DNA from: a virus
Strand: one strand, 5' to 3'
Length of the DNA: 42,291 bases
Virus record (IMG/VR): IMGVR_UViG_3300033153_001990
Span: 2,346-44,636 of that record
This document shows, in pieces, positions 36,548 through 42,202 of the stretch (position 1 is its first letter; each line of letters opens with the position of its first letter). The notes under the pieces are model-generated. The model was not told where the DNA came from. It worked only from the letters and a program-made list of their open reading frames with translations, and did no database searches. The translations under genes and the position numbers were made by a program.

Positions 36548-36851
36548 CGCCCCCTTCTTCTTGCTTATCAACAACATCTTCAGTTTCAGGCTTGCTCTTG
36601 AATTCAAACCAATCAGCTTTAATAGTTTTTTCTACAGGTTTAACTTTCGCGGGTTTGTTTGACTTTATAAAAATATTATTCTGATCTCTTGAAATAGTCA
36701 CATCAAGATTTCTTTTACAGTGAACATATGCCATGCTATATGCTTCGTGCCACTCCTTATCGGATTCATCAAAACCCTGAAGAACTGTACTTCCGCCATC
36801 CTCTAGACTTTTAGCCTTTTCTACAATTTGATCGCAATACTTATCTCTCAT
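36537..36851 (-). CDS. 104-aa charged protein, unknown
   Basis: The protein is MRDKYCDQIVEKAKSLEDGG and continues helical and charged, with a Lys/Pro-rich middle (SNKPAKVKPVEKTIKADWF) and an acidic end (EDVVDKQEEGGDDE). It has no recognised domain. Its ATG overlaps the HNH stop as ATGA, and its own stop overlaps the ERCC4 start, so it is tightly packed in the terminase operon. A small accessory protein to the nearby nucleases is possible, by context only. Confidence 0.72.
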   Translation of the reverse strand: MRDKYCDQIVEKAKSLEDGGSTVLQGFDESDKEWHEAYSMAYVHCKRNLDVTISRDQNNIFIKSNKPAKVKPVEKTIKADWFEFKSKPETEDVVDKQEEGGDDE

Positions 36852-37123
36852 TTTTTATTTCTCCTAACTTTCTCTGTCAAATATGTTATATAGTGAGATT
36901 CTTTTCCGGTTACTTCCTTGTGGCAGTCTCTACAAAGAGAAATTCCATTATCTACATCATATCGAAGACTACTAGCCGAACTCCATTTTATTATATGATG
37001 CACGTTCAACCAAATCCCCTTGCCTTTTCTATTACACATTTGACAGGTAAAATTATCACGTTTTAACACAGCATTTCGGAAGTTCTTGTAAACTGGACAC
37101 TCGTAGTTTCTTTTTCTTGACAT
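36848..37123 (-). CDS. HNH endonuclease
   Basis: The 91-aa protein has the HNH motif WLNVHHIIKWS plus GISLCRDCHKEVTGKESHY, and a zinc-binding set of Cys: the CQMC pair and the CRDC pair. Small HNH proteins next to terminase genes are a repeated feature of HK97-like phages, where they help the terminase nick cos DNA. The ATG at 37123 lies inside the gmd reading frame (a 68-base overlap), with GGTGGATT upstream. It is followed by the 104-aa gene with ATGA overlap. It could be a packaging nickase or a homing endonuclease. Confidence 0.88.
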   Translation of the reverse strand: MSRKRNYECPVYKNFRNAVLKRDNFTCQMCNRKGKGIWLNVHHIIKWSSASSLRYDVDNGISLCRDCHKEVTGKESHYITYLTEKVRRNKK

Positions 37124-38225
37124 CGTAATCCACCATTCTATTTACTAAAGCTTCAAAACTGACATCTCTTCTCCAACCCAACTTCTCCTCTGCTTTACGA
37201 GGAATTCCCAATAAATAATCTACTTCTGCGGGTCTATAAAATTCTGGATCAACCACAACATATTGTGTCCAATCATCAATTCCAATGCGATAAAACGCAA
37301 CATTTAGAAAATGACGAACACTATAAGTTTCGCCGGTGGCAACCACATAATCATCTGGTGTTTCTTGCTGTAACATAAGCCACATGACATTAACATAATC
37401 TTCTGCGTGACCCCAATCTCGTTTTGCATCTAGATTGCCTAAACGCAACTTAGGAAATTTAGATCCAAAAACCCAAGAATCGTTATCGCCATATGGTTTA
37501 TTGTCAGGATTCTTTCTAACATGACAAATCATATCATCGTCAAATTGAAGATCGACAGCTCCATTTTCTTGAGCCCAATTCTTAAACTCTCCAATCCACT
37601 TGGTAATCTTGCGTGTTACGAAATGCTCGCCACGACGCTCGCTTTCGTGATTAAACAAAATACCACAACTACCATGAATTCCATAACTATCTCTATAATT
37701 TCGCACCAAATGATGTGCCGCTAGTTTTGCGATAGCATATGGACTTTGGGGCATAAAAGCTGTATTTTCATCTTGGTACTTAAAGCCCCACACAAGATTC
37801 ATAGGATCATCATCCATTTCTGTAAAGTTTTTACCAAACATTTCACTACTGCTCGCTTGGTAAAATCGAATACTATCCTTTCTTGGAGAATATCGTATTG
37901 CCTCCAAGATATTCAAAACACCCCCAGCAGTCACATCCCATGTTAAACTTGGCTGCTTAAAACTCGTACCCACATGAGATTGTGCTGCTAAATTGTAAAC
38001 TTCGTCGGGTTCAAACTCTTCAATAATTTTACTGACATTAAATCCATCCGTAATATCACCCTCGACTATAGTGATTTCTGGCAGGATATGATCAATTCTT
38101 TCAAGAGTGCTGACGCTCACCCGACGAGTAACTCCAACTACTTTATAACCCTTTTTCAAAAGTAGTTCTGCTAAATAACTTCCGTCCTGTCCTGTTATGC
38201 CAAAAATGATGGCGGTTTTATTCAT
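37056..38225 (-). CDS. gmd: GDP-mannose 4,6-dehydratase
   Basis: The 389-aa protein is a short-chain dehydrogenase with NADP-binding GITGQDG at residues 9-15, the SSSEMFG active-site segment at 125-131 and Tyr163-x-x-x-Lys167 (YAIAK). It turns GDP-mannose into GDP-4-keto-6-deoxymannose, the step toward GDP-fucose, GDP-rhamnose or related sugars. The C-terminus after MVDYDV (about 25 residues) looks like an extension running into the HNH frame. It lies between the small terminase and HNH in a packaging operon, an unusual place for a sugar gene. It may serve virion or host-surface glycosylation (inference). Confidence 0.94.
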   Translation of the reverse strand: MNKTAIIFGITGQDGSYLAELLLKKGYKVVGVTRRVSVSTLERIDHILPEITIVEGDITDGFNVSKIIEEFEPDEVYNLAAQSHVGTSFKQPSLTWDVTAGGVLNILEAIRYSPRKDSIRFYQASSSEMFGKNFTEMDDDPMNLVWGFKYQDENTAFMPQSPYAIAKLAAHHLVRNYRDSYGIHGSCGILFNHESERRGEHFVTRKITKWIGEFKNWAQENGAVDLQFDDDMICHVRKNPDNKPYGDNDSWVFGSKFPKLRLGNLDAKRDWGHAEDYVNVMWLMLQQETPDDYVVATGETYSVRHFLNVAFYRIGIDDWTQYVVVDPEFYRPAEVDYLLGIPRKAEEKLGWRRDVSFEALVNRMVDYDVKKKKLRVSSLQELPKCCVKT

Positions 38226-39024
38226 CTATATCTTCCTGTTTTAAAGTTTCCGGTGTGAGAAATGGTTGATCCACCATTCCATCTTCATAAGTATAGTAGT
38301 CTGATAGACGTTCTTTCTCTTTCTCCGCTGCCAAACGCATTTTCTCCATGTCAAGTCCAATCTGAACTCGAAAGTCAGAATCGGTGGCAATTTGCTTGAC
38401 GAGTGAGGCAAAGGTTTGCTTGCTGTCCTCGATAGCCTTGATACGTTGTTCACGGGTGCCCTTTAGATCTTTCAGCATCGTAGCCTTCCTTGCCTGAAGA
38501 TCCTTGTAGTCCTTGCTCAATGTTTCCTGTGAGGCCCGCAAAACTGCTACCTGCCGCTCCAACTGCATAATATAATCTATGTCCCTTTGATCCTTGTCCA
38601 CCGCCTTTTCTGCCTGTACCATTCGCTCGCACGTTACAATCTGCATTTGATTTTCCTGCTGCGACTTCAAGATCCTATTCATTAATATTTCGAGTTTGAT
38701 GGTGTCAATGATTTGCATTTCCTCGGTGTGAAAAACATCATCTTTAAACTGACTCCACATCTTTTTAAAATGAAATTCAAAAAGCCCCAATTCTTCTTCT
38801 GTAAATTGATTTTTTAACTCTTTGTAATATGGTTTTGCCACAAGCTCATTTGCAACAGCCGCCTCTTTTTTCTGCTTCAAAGAGAATCCTATTCTTTTTC
38901 CAATCCATTCTTTGATGCTGAGGGGATCGCGGTCGAGATGGGAAGCTATATCGCCTGGAGAAAGAACCTCGGCATTCGCCTCGATAAATTCCATTTCCTC
39001 TTTGGAAAACCTTCCCTTTTTCAT
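38218..39024 (-). CDS. Probable small terminase subunit
   Basis: The 268-aa protein has an N-terminal helix-turn-helix-like region (SKEEMEFIEANAEVLSPGDI, then HLDRDPLSIKEWIGKRIGFS) and a long helical middle and C-terminal part (QMQIVTCERMVQAEKAVDK onward) likely to oligomerise. The helical oligomeriser plus DNA-binding start fits a small terminase, which recognises the packaging site and feeds the large subunit. It is first among the packaging genes after the sigma factor. It overlaps the gmd start by eight bases. The N-terminus resembles the 62-aa HTH protein encoded divergently at 39790. Confidence 0.7.
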   Translation of the reverse strand: MKKGRFSKEEMEFIEANAEVLSPGDIASHLDRDPLSIKEWIGKRIGFSLKQKKEAAVANELVAKPYYKELKNQFTEEELGLFEFHFKKMWSQFKDDVFHTEEMQIIDTIKLEILMNRILKSQQENQMQIVTCERMVQAEKAVDKDQRDIDYIMQLERQVAVLRASQETLSKDYKDLQARKATMLKDLKGTREQRIKAIEDSKQTFASLVKQIATDSDFRVQIGLDMEKMRLAAEKEKERLSDYYTYEDGMVDQPFLTPETLKQEDIDE

Positions 39025-39066
39025 AAGTCAAAACCTTTACATTTTCTGGGCAGGAAAGAAGGGGCT

Positions 39067-39582
39067 TTATTCGTCCATCTCTCCGTTGATTATTTTTTCT
39101 ATGGTTTGTATGATTGTTAGACGGCGGGGCTTTGATAGTGGGGCATTTGCTTGTAATTTAAGGTAGTCACCCCTCAGATGAGGGGGCAACTTGCGATCTA
39201 TAAGGTCTAACACCTCTTTTAAATATGCCTCATCCCCAATTTCATTTATTTTGTATATAGTATATATCGAGTCTAAAGAAACGGGCTCTAGAAGGGACTT
39301 TTTACGTTCTTGTATTTTTTGAGCATTTGTGCCATAATCCATTCTGTAGTAATTATCTCTTTTGAATGTTTTTAGGCGATTGTTTATGTGTGTGAACATA
39401 AAGTTTTCAAGGGGGCGAGATGGGTCATAATTCTTCAACCCTGCAATACCAATTAAAAATGCCTCCTGTTCAATGTCCTCAACCTCATATCCAGCAAAGA
39501 CAAATTTAGGGGCTAGTCGTTTAGATATTTTTGTTATGGTATCTACAACCTGTTGTTCATTCAGTCCCTTGGGAATCTCCAT
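39067..39582 (-). CDS. Phage sigma factor, sigma-70 region 2 type
   Basis: I start at ATG 39582 (MEIPKGLNEQQVVDTITKIS) because AAGGAGAACG precedes it. The 171-aa protein has a sigma-70 region 2 core at about residues 30-80: GYEVEDIEQEAFLIGIAGLK followed by NYDPSRPLENFMFTHINNRL and a basic KTFKRDNYYR. The C-terminal LPPHLRGDYLKLQAN and RRLTIIQTIEKII may be a reduced region 4. Size and content are like T4 gp55, the late sigma factor that reads a -10 only promoter. It is the second gene in the first late transcript and is the best candidate to recognise the TGTGTATA motif. Host RNA polymerase core would be its partner. Confidence 0.82.
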   Translation of the reverse strand: MEIPKGLNEQQVVDTITKISKRLAPKFVFAGYEVEDIEQEAFLIGIAGLKNYDPSRPLENFMFTHINNRLKTFKRDNYYRMDYGTNAQKIQERKKSLLEPVSLDSIYTIYKINEIGDEAYLKEVLDLIDRKLPPHLRGDYLKLQANAPLSKPRRLTIIQTIEKIINGEMDE

Positions 39583-39721
39583 CGTTCTCCTTTTCAAAAA
39601 GTTCGTCAAGAAAAATCAATGGGGGATCTTCTATTGTTAACTCGGCAGCAATTGCTTTTTGGAGCTCTTCGGCGGCTTTTGTTGACAAATTAGAATCTAT
39701 TGGTTGGATTTTCTTGCTCAT
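39557..39721 (-). CDS. 54-aa protein ahead of the sigma gene
   Basis: ATG at 39721 (MSKKIQPIDSNLSTKAAEEL) has a GGGAGAAACAATAAA site. The longer upstream frame has no ribosome site and would overlap the promoter. The protein is polar and helical with an acidic C-terminus (EKENDGDSQGTE). It has no domain I recognise. It overlaps the sigma factor start by 26 bases and is the first gene of the packaging and late transcript. It might modulate the sigma factor, since the two are coupled, but no sequence feature shows it. Confidence 0.68.
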   Translation of the reverse strand: MSKKIQPIDSNLSTKAAEELQKAIAAELTIEDPPLIFLDELFEKENDGDSQGTE

Positions 39722-39765
39722 TTTATTGTTTCTCCCTATTATTATTATAGATACTATAGTTAAAG

Positions 39766-39773
39766 TATACACA
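39766..39773 (-). promoter_or_regulatory. Late promoter-like motif P1
   Basis: The minus strand reads AAAATGTGTATACTTTAA, 45 bases before ATG 39721. It heads the transcript that contains the sigma factor itself, so it could be autoregulated. It lies in the 68-base divergent gap beside the HTH gene. Confidence 0.62.
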
Positions 39774-39789
39774 TTTTAGGAGAAAATTA

Positions 39790-39978
39790 ATGAATAAAAA
39801 GTGGACAGAGCGGGACAAGGAGTTTTTAAGGGATAATGCGGAATCAATGACCGATGGGGAAATAGCAAAACAACTGGGCAAATTTACTGCGGCTGCTGTT
39901 CGAAAAATGCGTCAGCGGCTTGGTATAAGAAAACAAAGGGGGCGAGGTAGGTGCGGACTGGAGCGAGAGGAACGATAA
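39790..39978 (+). CDS. 62-aa HTH DNA-binding protein, divergent
   Basis: The protein is MNKKWTERDKEFLRDNAESM then a helix pair (GEIAKQLGKFTAAAVRKMRQ) ending in a basic tail (GIRKQRGRGRCGLE). The WTERDxEFL...IAxxLG pattern is a common phage HTH fold. The same pattern starts the probable small terminase. It has an AGGAGAAAATTA site and reads away from late motif P1 across a gap of 68 bases. It may bind the divergent region and control the switch between early and late genes (inference). Confidence 0.75.
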   Translation: MNKKWTERDKEFLRDNAESMTDGEIAKQLGKFTAAAVRKMRQRLGIRKQRGRGRCGLEREER

Positions 39979-40089
39979 AAGTGGACATTTAAAATAAAAT
40001 ATTGTTGAATTGTGTTTGAACCACCCCGGCATTTTTCCAGTTTACCCACCTTACCTAAATTGAACATAAAATACCACCCCACTTTCTTT

Positions 40090-40108
40090 GGCGATTTACC
40101 GCCTTTTT
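40090..40108 (+). terminator. Weak possible terminator
   Basis: GGCG at 40090-40093 pairs with CGCC at 40100-40103 (loop of six) and is followed by TTTTT. The stem is only four pairs and 110 bases after the HTH stop, so confidence is low. Confidence 0.4.
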
Positions 40109-40147
40109 AATTGCTATGCTGTTAATCATGATTAGTTTCTGCGGTTA
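40109..40147 (+). promoter_or_regulatory. Duplicated regulatory block, copy A
   Basis: The 39-base block starting AATTGCTA and ending GCGGTTA is repeated at 41696-41734 with 31 of 39 bases the same. TTGCTA and TAGTTT are 16 bases apart in both copies, which could be a weak -35/-10 pair or an operator. It lies 38 bases before the ATG at 40186. Confidence 0.55.
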
Positions 40148-40185
40148 TGTGTGTAGGAAGCAAACACAACAACGCGAGCACAATC

Positions 40186-40323
40186 ATGACAGTTCAAGGC
40201 ACAATCACCGAACAACACACAAACGAAGTAGCAGAAGTATTCGGCAAGGAAATAGCAGAAAAATTACAGAATTGCGAAGCAAAAACTTTTCTCGAAATTT
40301 TAATGAATTCGGGTAAAATCTAG
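40186..40323 (+). CDS. 45-aa small early protein
   Basis: The protein is MTVQGTITEQHTNEVAEVFG followed by a helical Glu/Lys-rich second half ending EILMNSGKI. There is no clear Shine-Dalgarno sequence: the leader is A/C-rich (CAAACACAACAACGCGAGC). The stop overlaps the -35 region of the next promoter by one base. The family is unknown. It is the first of a string of small ORFs, all under 80 aa, typical of phage early regions. Confidence 0.55.
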   Translation: MTVQGTITEQHTNEVAEVFGKEIAEKLQNCEAKTFLEILMNSGKI

Positions 40324-40351
40324 TTGACATAGTTGCCGATAACTGTATAAT
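40324..40351 (+). promoter_or_regulatory. Sigma-70 early promoter, copy 1
   Basis: TTGACA at 40324-40329 and TATAAT at 40346-40351, separated by exactly 16 bases. The spacer shares GCCGATAACTG with the second copy at 40783. Both hexamers match the consensus fully. It would drive the 43-aa and 45-aa genes. Confidence 0.92.
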
Positions 40352-40393
40352 AGAAGCATAACAAACAACGAACAACAAACAAAGGAAAAACAA

Positions 40394-40525
40394 ATGGCAA
40401 GTTACGAAAAAGCAATCGAAGCAATCAAAGAAATGATCGAAACCGGGACAAGCTTGAAAGAAGCAATCAAAGAAGCTGCTGTGGAATTCGGTCAATATGA
40501 ATCTGAGCTGTGGGGAGAATTTTAA
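40394..40525 (+). CDS. 43-aa small early protein
   Basis: The protein is MASYEKAIEAIKEMIETGTS then LKEAIKEAAVEFGQYESELW, with an internal A-I-K-E repeat. It is helical and may form a small dimer. An AAAGGAAAAACAA site precedes ATG 40394. It is the first gene behind the strong promoter at 40324. The function is unknown. Short phage proteins of this kind often target host enzymes, but no evidence for that is seen here. Confidence 0.7.
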   Translation: MASYEKAIEAIKEMIETGTSLKEAIKEAAVEFGQYESELWGEF

Positions 40526-40526
40526 T

Positions 40527-40664
40527 ATGGATAGACTAGAAAAACTATTGGAAATGGACTACGAATCCCGAATGGGTATGCTATATCAATGGATTAAAAC
40601 GGGCGTTATCAGTAAATCTGAGTTTATGCGTTACATAGAAGTAATATTCGATAACGGATATTGA
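40527..40664 (+). CDS. 45-aa small early protein
   Basis: The protein is MDRLEKLLEMDYESRMGMLY followed by a WIKTGVISKSEFMRYIEV helix and an acidic-Gly end (FDNGY). It starts one base after the previous stop (TAATATG) with GGGGAG at nine bases, so it is co-translated with the 43-aa gene. No family is recognised. The WIKTGxISxxEF pattern resembles small EF-like or HTH phage proteins, weakly. Confidence 0.72.
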   Translation: MDRLEKLLEMDYESRMGMLYQWIKTGVISKSEFMRYIEVIFDNGY

Positions 40665-40685
40665 CCTAAACCCTTATGCTGTAAC

Positions 40686-40745
40686 GACTTACGCAAAAAC
40701 GAGCTGCCCCGCGAAGCGTAAGTCCTTTTATACCAACGACTTACG
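40686..40745. repeat. Overlapping inverted repeats, alternative hairpins
   Basis: Three arms occur: GACTTACGC at 40686, GCGTAAGTC at 40716 and GACTTACG at 40738. Arm 1 pairs with arm 2 over nine bases, and arm 2 (plus C) pairs with arm 3 over eight, so the two hairpins exclude each other. Arm 2 is followed by CTTTTAT on the plus strand, as in a terminator. Part of it (27 bases from 40719) recurs at 41507. The gap between the 45-aa gene and promoter 2 (40665-40835) holds nothing else I can identify. Confidence 0.65.
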
Positions 40746-40782
40746 ACAATTAAAAAAACTTCTTAAAAACATTGGATTTTGC

Positions 40783-40810
40783 TTGACATTCATGCCGATA
40801 ACTGTATAAT
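40783..40810 (+). promoter_or_regulatory. Sigma-70 early promoter, copy 2
   Basis: TTGACA at 40783-40788 and TATAAT at 40805-40810 with a 16-base spacer. The spacer end, TGCCGATAACTG, and the first bases after the -10 (AGAAGCA) are the same as in copy 1. It drives the 29-aa gene and the three downstream small genes. Confidence 0.92.
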
Positions 40811-40835
40811 AGAAGCAACAACGAAAGGAAACACA

Positions 40836-40925
40836 ATGAACAGTTTTGACGAAATTCAATGCGACGAATTTGACCCCAGCGAATACGAAACCCTTCAACA
40901 ATACCTCAACGGTGAAATGGAGTAG
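40836..40925 (+). CDS. 29-aa acidic peptide
   Basis: The peptide is MNSFDEIQCDEFDPSEYETL followed by QQYLNGEME. It has an AAAGGAAACACA site 26 bases after the promoter's -10. It is strongly acidic (8 D/E in the first 18). It might be a DNA-mimic type inhibitor, which is speculation. The stop overlaps no gene, and the next ATG is five bases on. Confidence 0.6.
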   Translation: MNSFDEIQCDEFDPSEYETLQQYLNGEME

Positions 40926-40929
40926 GATT

Positions 40930-41100
40930 ATGATTTACAAAGCAAGCGAAGCAATCTTAAAAGATCTTGAGTGGGTTTCCGAGTTGGACGATATCGATCA
41001 TGATATCTGCGGAACGGCTTTAGATGCGATACATGAACTAAAGCGACTAGAAAGCATTATTGAATTACAACAAAAACAACTAGAGAAATACATTTATTGA
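40930..41100 (+). CDS. 56-aa early protein
   Basis: ATG at 40930 (MIYKASEAILKDLEWVSELD) is preferred over the longer frame that begins with TTG inside the previous gene. The protein has a polar N-terminus and a long helix (LKRLESIIELQQKQLEKYIY) that could dimerise. An AGTAGGATT site precedes it. Third in the small early operon. The function is unknown. Confidence 0.72.
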   Translation: MIYKASEAILKDLEWVSELDDIDHDICGTALDAIHELKRLESIIELQQKQLEKYIY

Positions 41101-41110
41101 AAGCAAAAGA

Positions 41111-41350
41111 ATGAAAATTACAGATTTAAACCTGAATGAAAAGAACACAGTAGAAACTGACACCGATGCGTATCATGTTATCTCAAACGAATATCAACGT
41201 GATAGTTACATTGCCCTATACGGAAATGTAGAAATCGAATATGATGAGAAATACAAAGTGTATCGCTCCTTGTGCCCTGATATGGAAGACAAACGAGAGA
41301 AATTCCTAGAGGCTAAACTTTCCTACATTCGTCAATATGGATCTTGCTAA
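41111..41350 (+). CDS. 79-aa early protein
   Basis: The protein is MKITDLNLNEKNTVETDTDA then HVISNEYQRDSYIALYGNVE and a helical C-terminus with KFLEAKLSYIRQYGSC. It is hydrophilic, without motifs. The ATG comes 11 bases after the previous stop with a weak GAAAGCAAAAGA leader. It probably belongs to the same early transcript as the 56-aa gene. The family is not recognised. Confidence 0.7.
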   Translation: MKITDLNLNEKNTVETDTDAYHVISNEYQRDSYIALYGNVEIEYDEKYKVYRSLCPDMEDKREKFLEAKLSYIRQYGSC

Positions 41351-41359
41351 GGATTACCT

Positions 41360-41446
41360 ATGCTACTTACACTACTGCTTATGCCTGTATGCTTGGGCTT
41401 TGTTGTATTGGTTGCCCATGTTGTAGAGTTTAACATCGAGAGGTGA
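41360..41446 (+). CDS. 28-aa membrane peptide
   Basis: The peptide is MLLTLLLMPVCLGFVVLVAH followed by VVEFNIER, one hydrophobic span and a charged end. It has an AAGGATTACCT site and stops before a strong hairpin. It may act in the host membrane, for instance superinfection exclusion, but no evidence beyond hydrophobicity exists. Small size limits certainty. Confidence 0.55.
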   Translation: MLLTLLLMPVCLGFVVLVAHVVEFNIER

Positions 41447-41456
41447 ATCGCTCTAA

Positions 41457-41482
41457 GTCGTTGCCCCGCAAGGGGTTACGAC
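41457..41482. other. Hairpin with GCAA tetraloop
   Basis: GTCGT pairs with ACGAC (41457-41461 and 41478-41482). After a two-base mismatch, CCCC pairs with GGGG around a GCAA tetraloop (GNRA type). It lies just behind the membrane peptide stop. It is not followed by a T-run, so it is unlikely to be a simple terminator. AGCCCGGGCT, a perfect palindrome, comes directly after. Confidence 0.6.
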
Positions 41483-41506
41483 AAAGAAGCCCGGGCTAAA
41501 TCGTCA

Positions 41507-41533
41507 TAAGTCCTTTGATACCAACGGGTTACG
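41507..41533. repeat. Second copy of the TAAGTCC intergenic repeat
   Basis: Starts TAAGTCCTTT and ends GGTTACG. 24 of 27 bases match the copy at 40719-40745. Its two arms no longer pair well, so the sequence rather than the hairpin may be what is conserved. Confidence 0.7.
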
Positions 41534-41569
41534 CCATGTCTTTTCCAATATAACCATACCGCAAATAAC

Positions 41570-41637
41570 GTGCCAATAAGAAAAACAAAATAAAGTAGAA
41601 ATTGTGCCAATAAGAAAAACAAAATAAAGTAGAAATT
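41570..41637. repeat. 34-base perfect tandem repeat
   Basis: Two exact copies of a 34-base unit starting GTGCCAATAAGAAAAACAAA (41570-41603 and 41604-41637). It is very A-rich and noncoding. Could be a binding site array, an origin-like element or a recent slip duplication. Confidence 0.9.
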
Positions 41638-41695
41638 TTAACCTGTTGTGCCGTAAGCATTTAGGACGACAAAAAAGTTTTATTTTGTAAAAATG

Positions 41696-41734
41696 AATTG
41701 CTACCCTGTTAATTCCATTTAGTTTTTGCGGTTA
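41696..41734 (+). promoter_or_regulatory. Duplicated regulatory block, copy B
   Basis: The second copy of the block at 40109. It lies 28 bases before ATG 41762. TTGCTA and TAGTTT are again 16 bases apart, like the spacing of the strong early promoters. Confidence 0.55.
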
Positions 41735-41761
41735 GTATGGTAGAACACAAGGAATAAAATC

Positions 41762-42173
41762 ATGAAATTAACTTTTGACTCTGACATGTTAACCGGTTCT
41801 GATAAGCAAGCATGGCCCTGCCGGTTGTGGCAAAACAACGTTTGCAAATCAAACTACCAGCGGTTTTGTTACGTGTGCCGCAGACGTGAAAAAGGCAACT
41901 AGTTTCGTGGTAGTTAGCGGTGCTTCCAAAACAAAAAGTGGCGGAATGTCGCCAAAGTTTCAAGCAATCATCAAACGGGCAAATACTGTTCAACTGTTCA
42001 TCGTTCCAAACGCCGAGATTATCAAGCGACGTTTGAACCGCGTTGCTGTTGGTGCATTGGACAATCGTTCACAAAGACAACTAAAAGGATGTAGCCGAGC
42101 ACCTCTTAACCAATTTGATCTACTTGCCAAAATTCGCAAGTTAAACAAGAATACGACAGTTGTCGCATCTTAA
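41762..42173 (+). pseudogene. P-loop protein interrupted by a frameshift
   Basis: ATG at 41762 (MKLTFDSDMLTGSDKQ) has a good AAGGAATAAAATC site, but its frame ends at 41902 after 46 residues. In the +1 frame from about 41809 the sequence reads HGPAGCGKTTFANQTTSG, a clear Walker A motif, and continues without stop to 42173 (VSGASKTKSGGMSPKFQ ... KLNKNTTVVAS). Joining the frames by one skipped base between CAA and CAT gives about 136 aa with the P-loop in the normal place after an N-terminal strand. The alternatives are a 46-aa Cys-rich peptide and a separate 95-aa protein from GTG 41886. No Walker B is obvious. It may be an inactivated NTPase, a recoded gene or a sequencing error. Confidence 0.6.
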
Positions 42174-42202
42174 CTAGATTCCTATAGCAGCAAAGGATTG
42201 CC

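Larger units (their letters stand above)
39979..40185. other. Intergenic region before the small early genes
   Basis: No convincing gene. It contains a possible terminator for the HTH gene and a 39-base block repeated at 41696. The rest is AT-rich with a C-rich patch near 40020-40085 that I could not interpret. Confidence 0.55.
41447..41761. other. Intergenic region with hairpin, repeats and promoter block
   Basis: No gene is seen. It contains a hairpin at 41457-41482, a second copy of the hairpin-associated repeat at 41507-41533, a 34-base tandem repeat at 41570-41637 and block copy B at 41696-41734. The remainder is AT-rich. Confidence 0.6.

Noticed and set aside
39682-39687. TTGACA as a promoter for the HTH gene
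   Set aside because: No TATAAT-like box lies 15-19 bases downstream, and it is within the 54-aa gene.
41570-41637. Possible CRISPR array
   Set aside because: Only two adjacent repeats with no spacers between them and no cas gene.
41886-42173. Stand-alone 95-aa gene from GTG 41886
   Set aside because: The frame continues upstream without a stop through a Walker A motif, so the N-terminus is probably longer. There is no clear ribosome site at the GTG.
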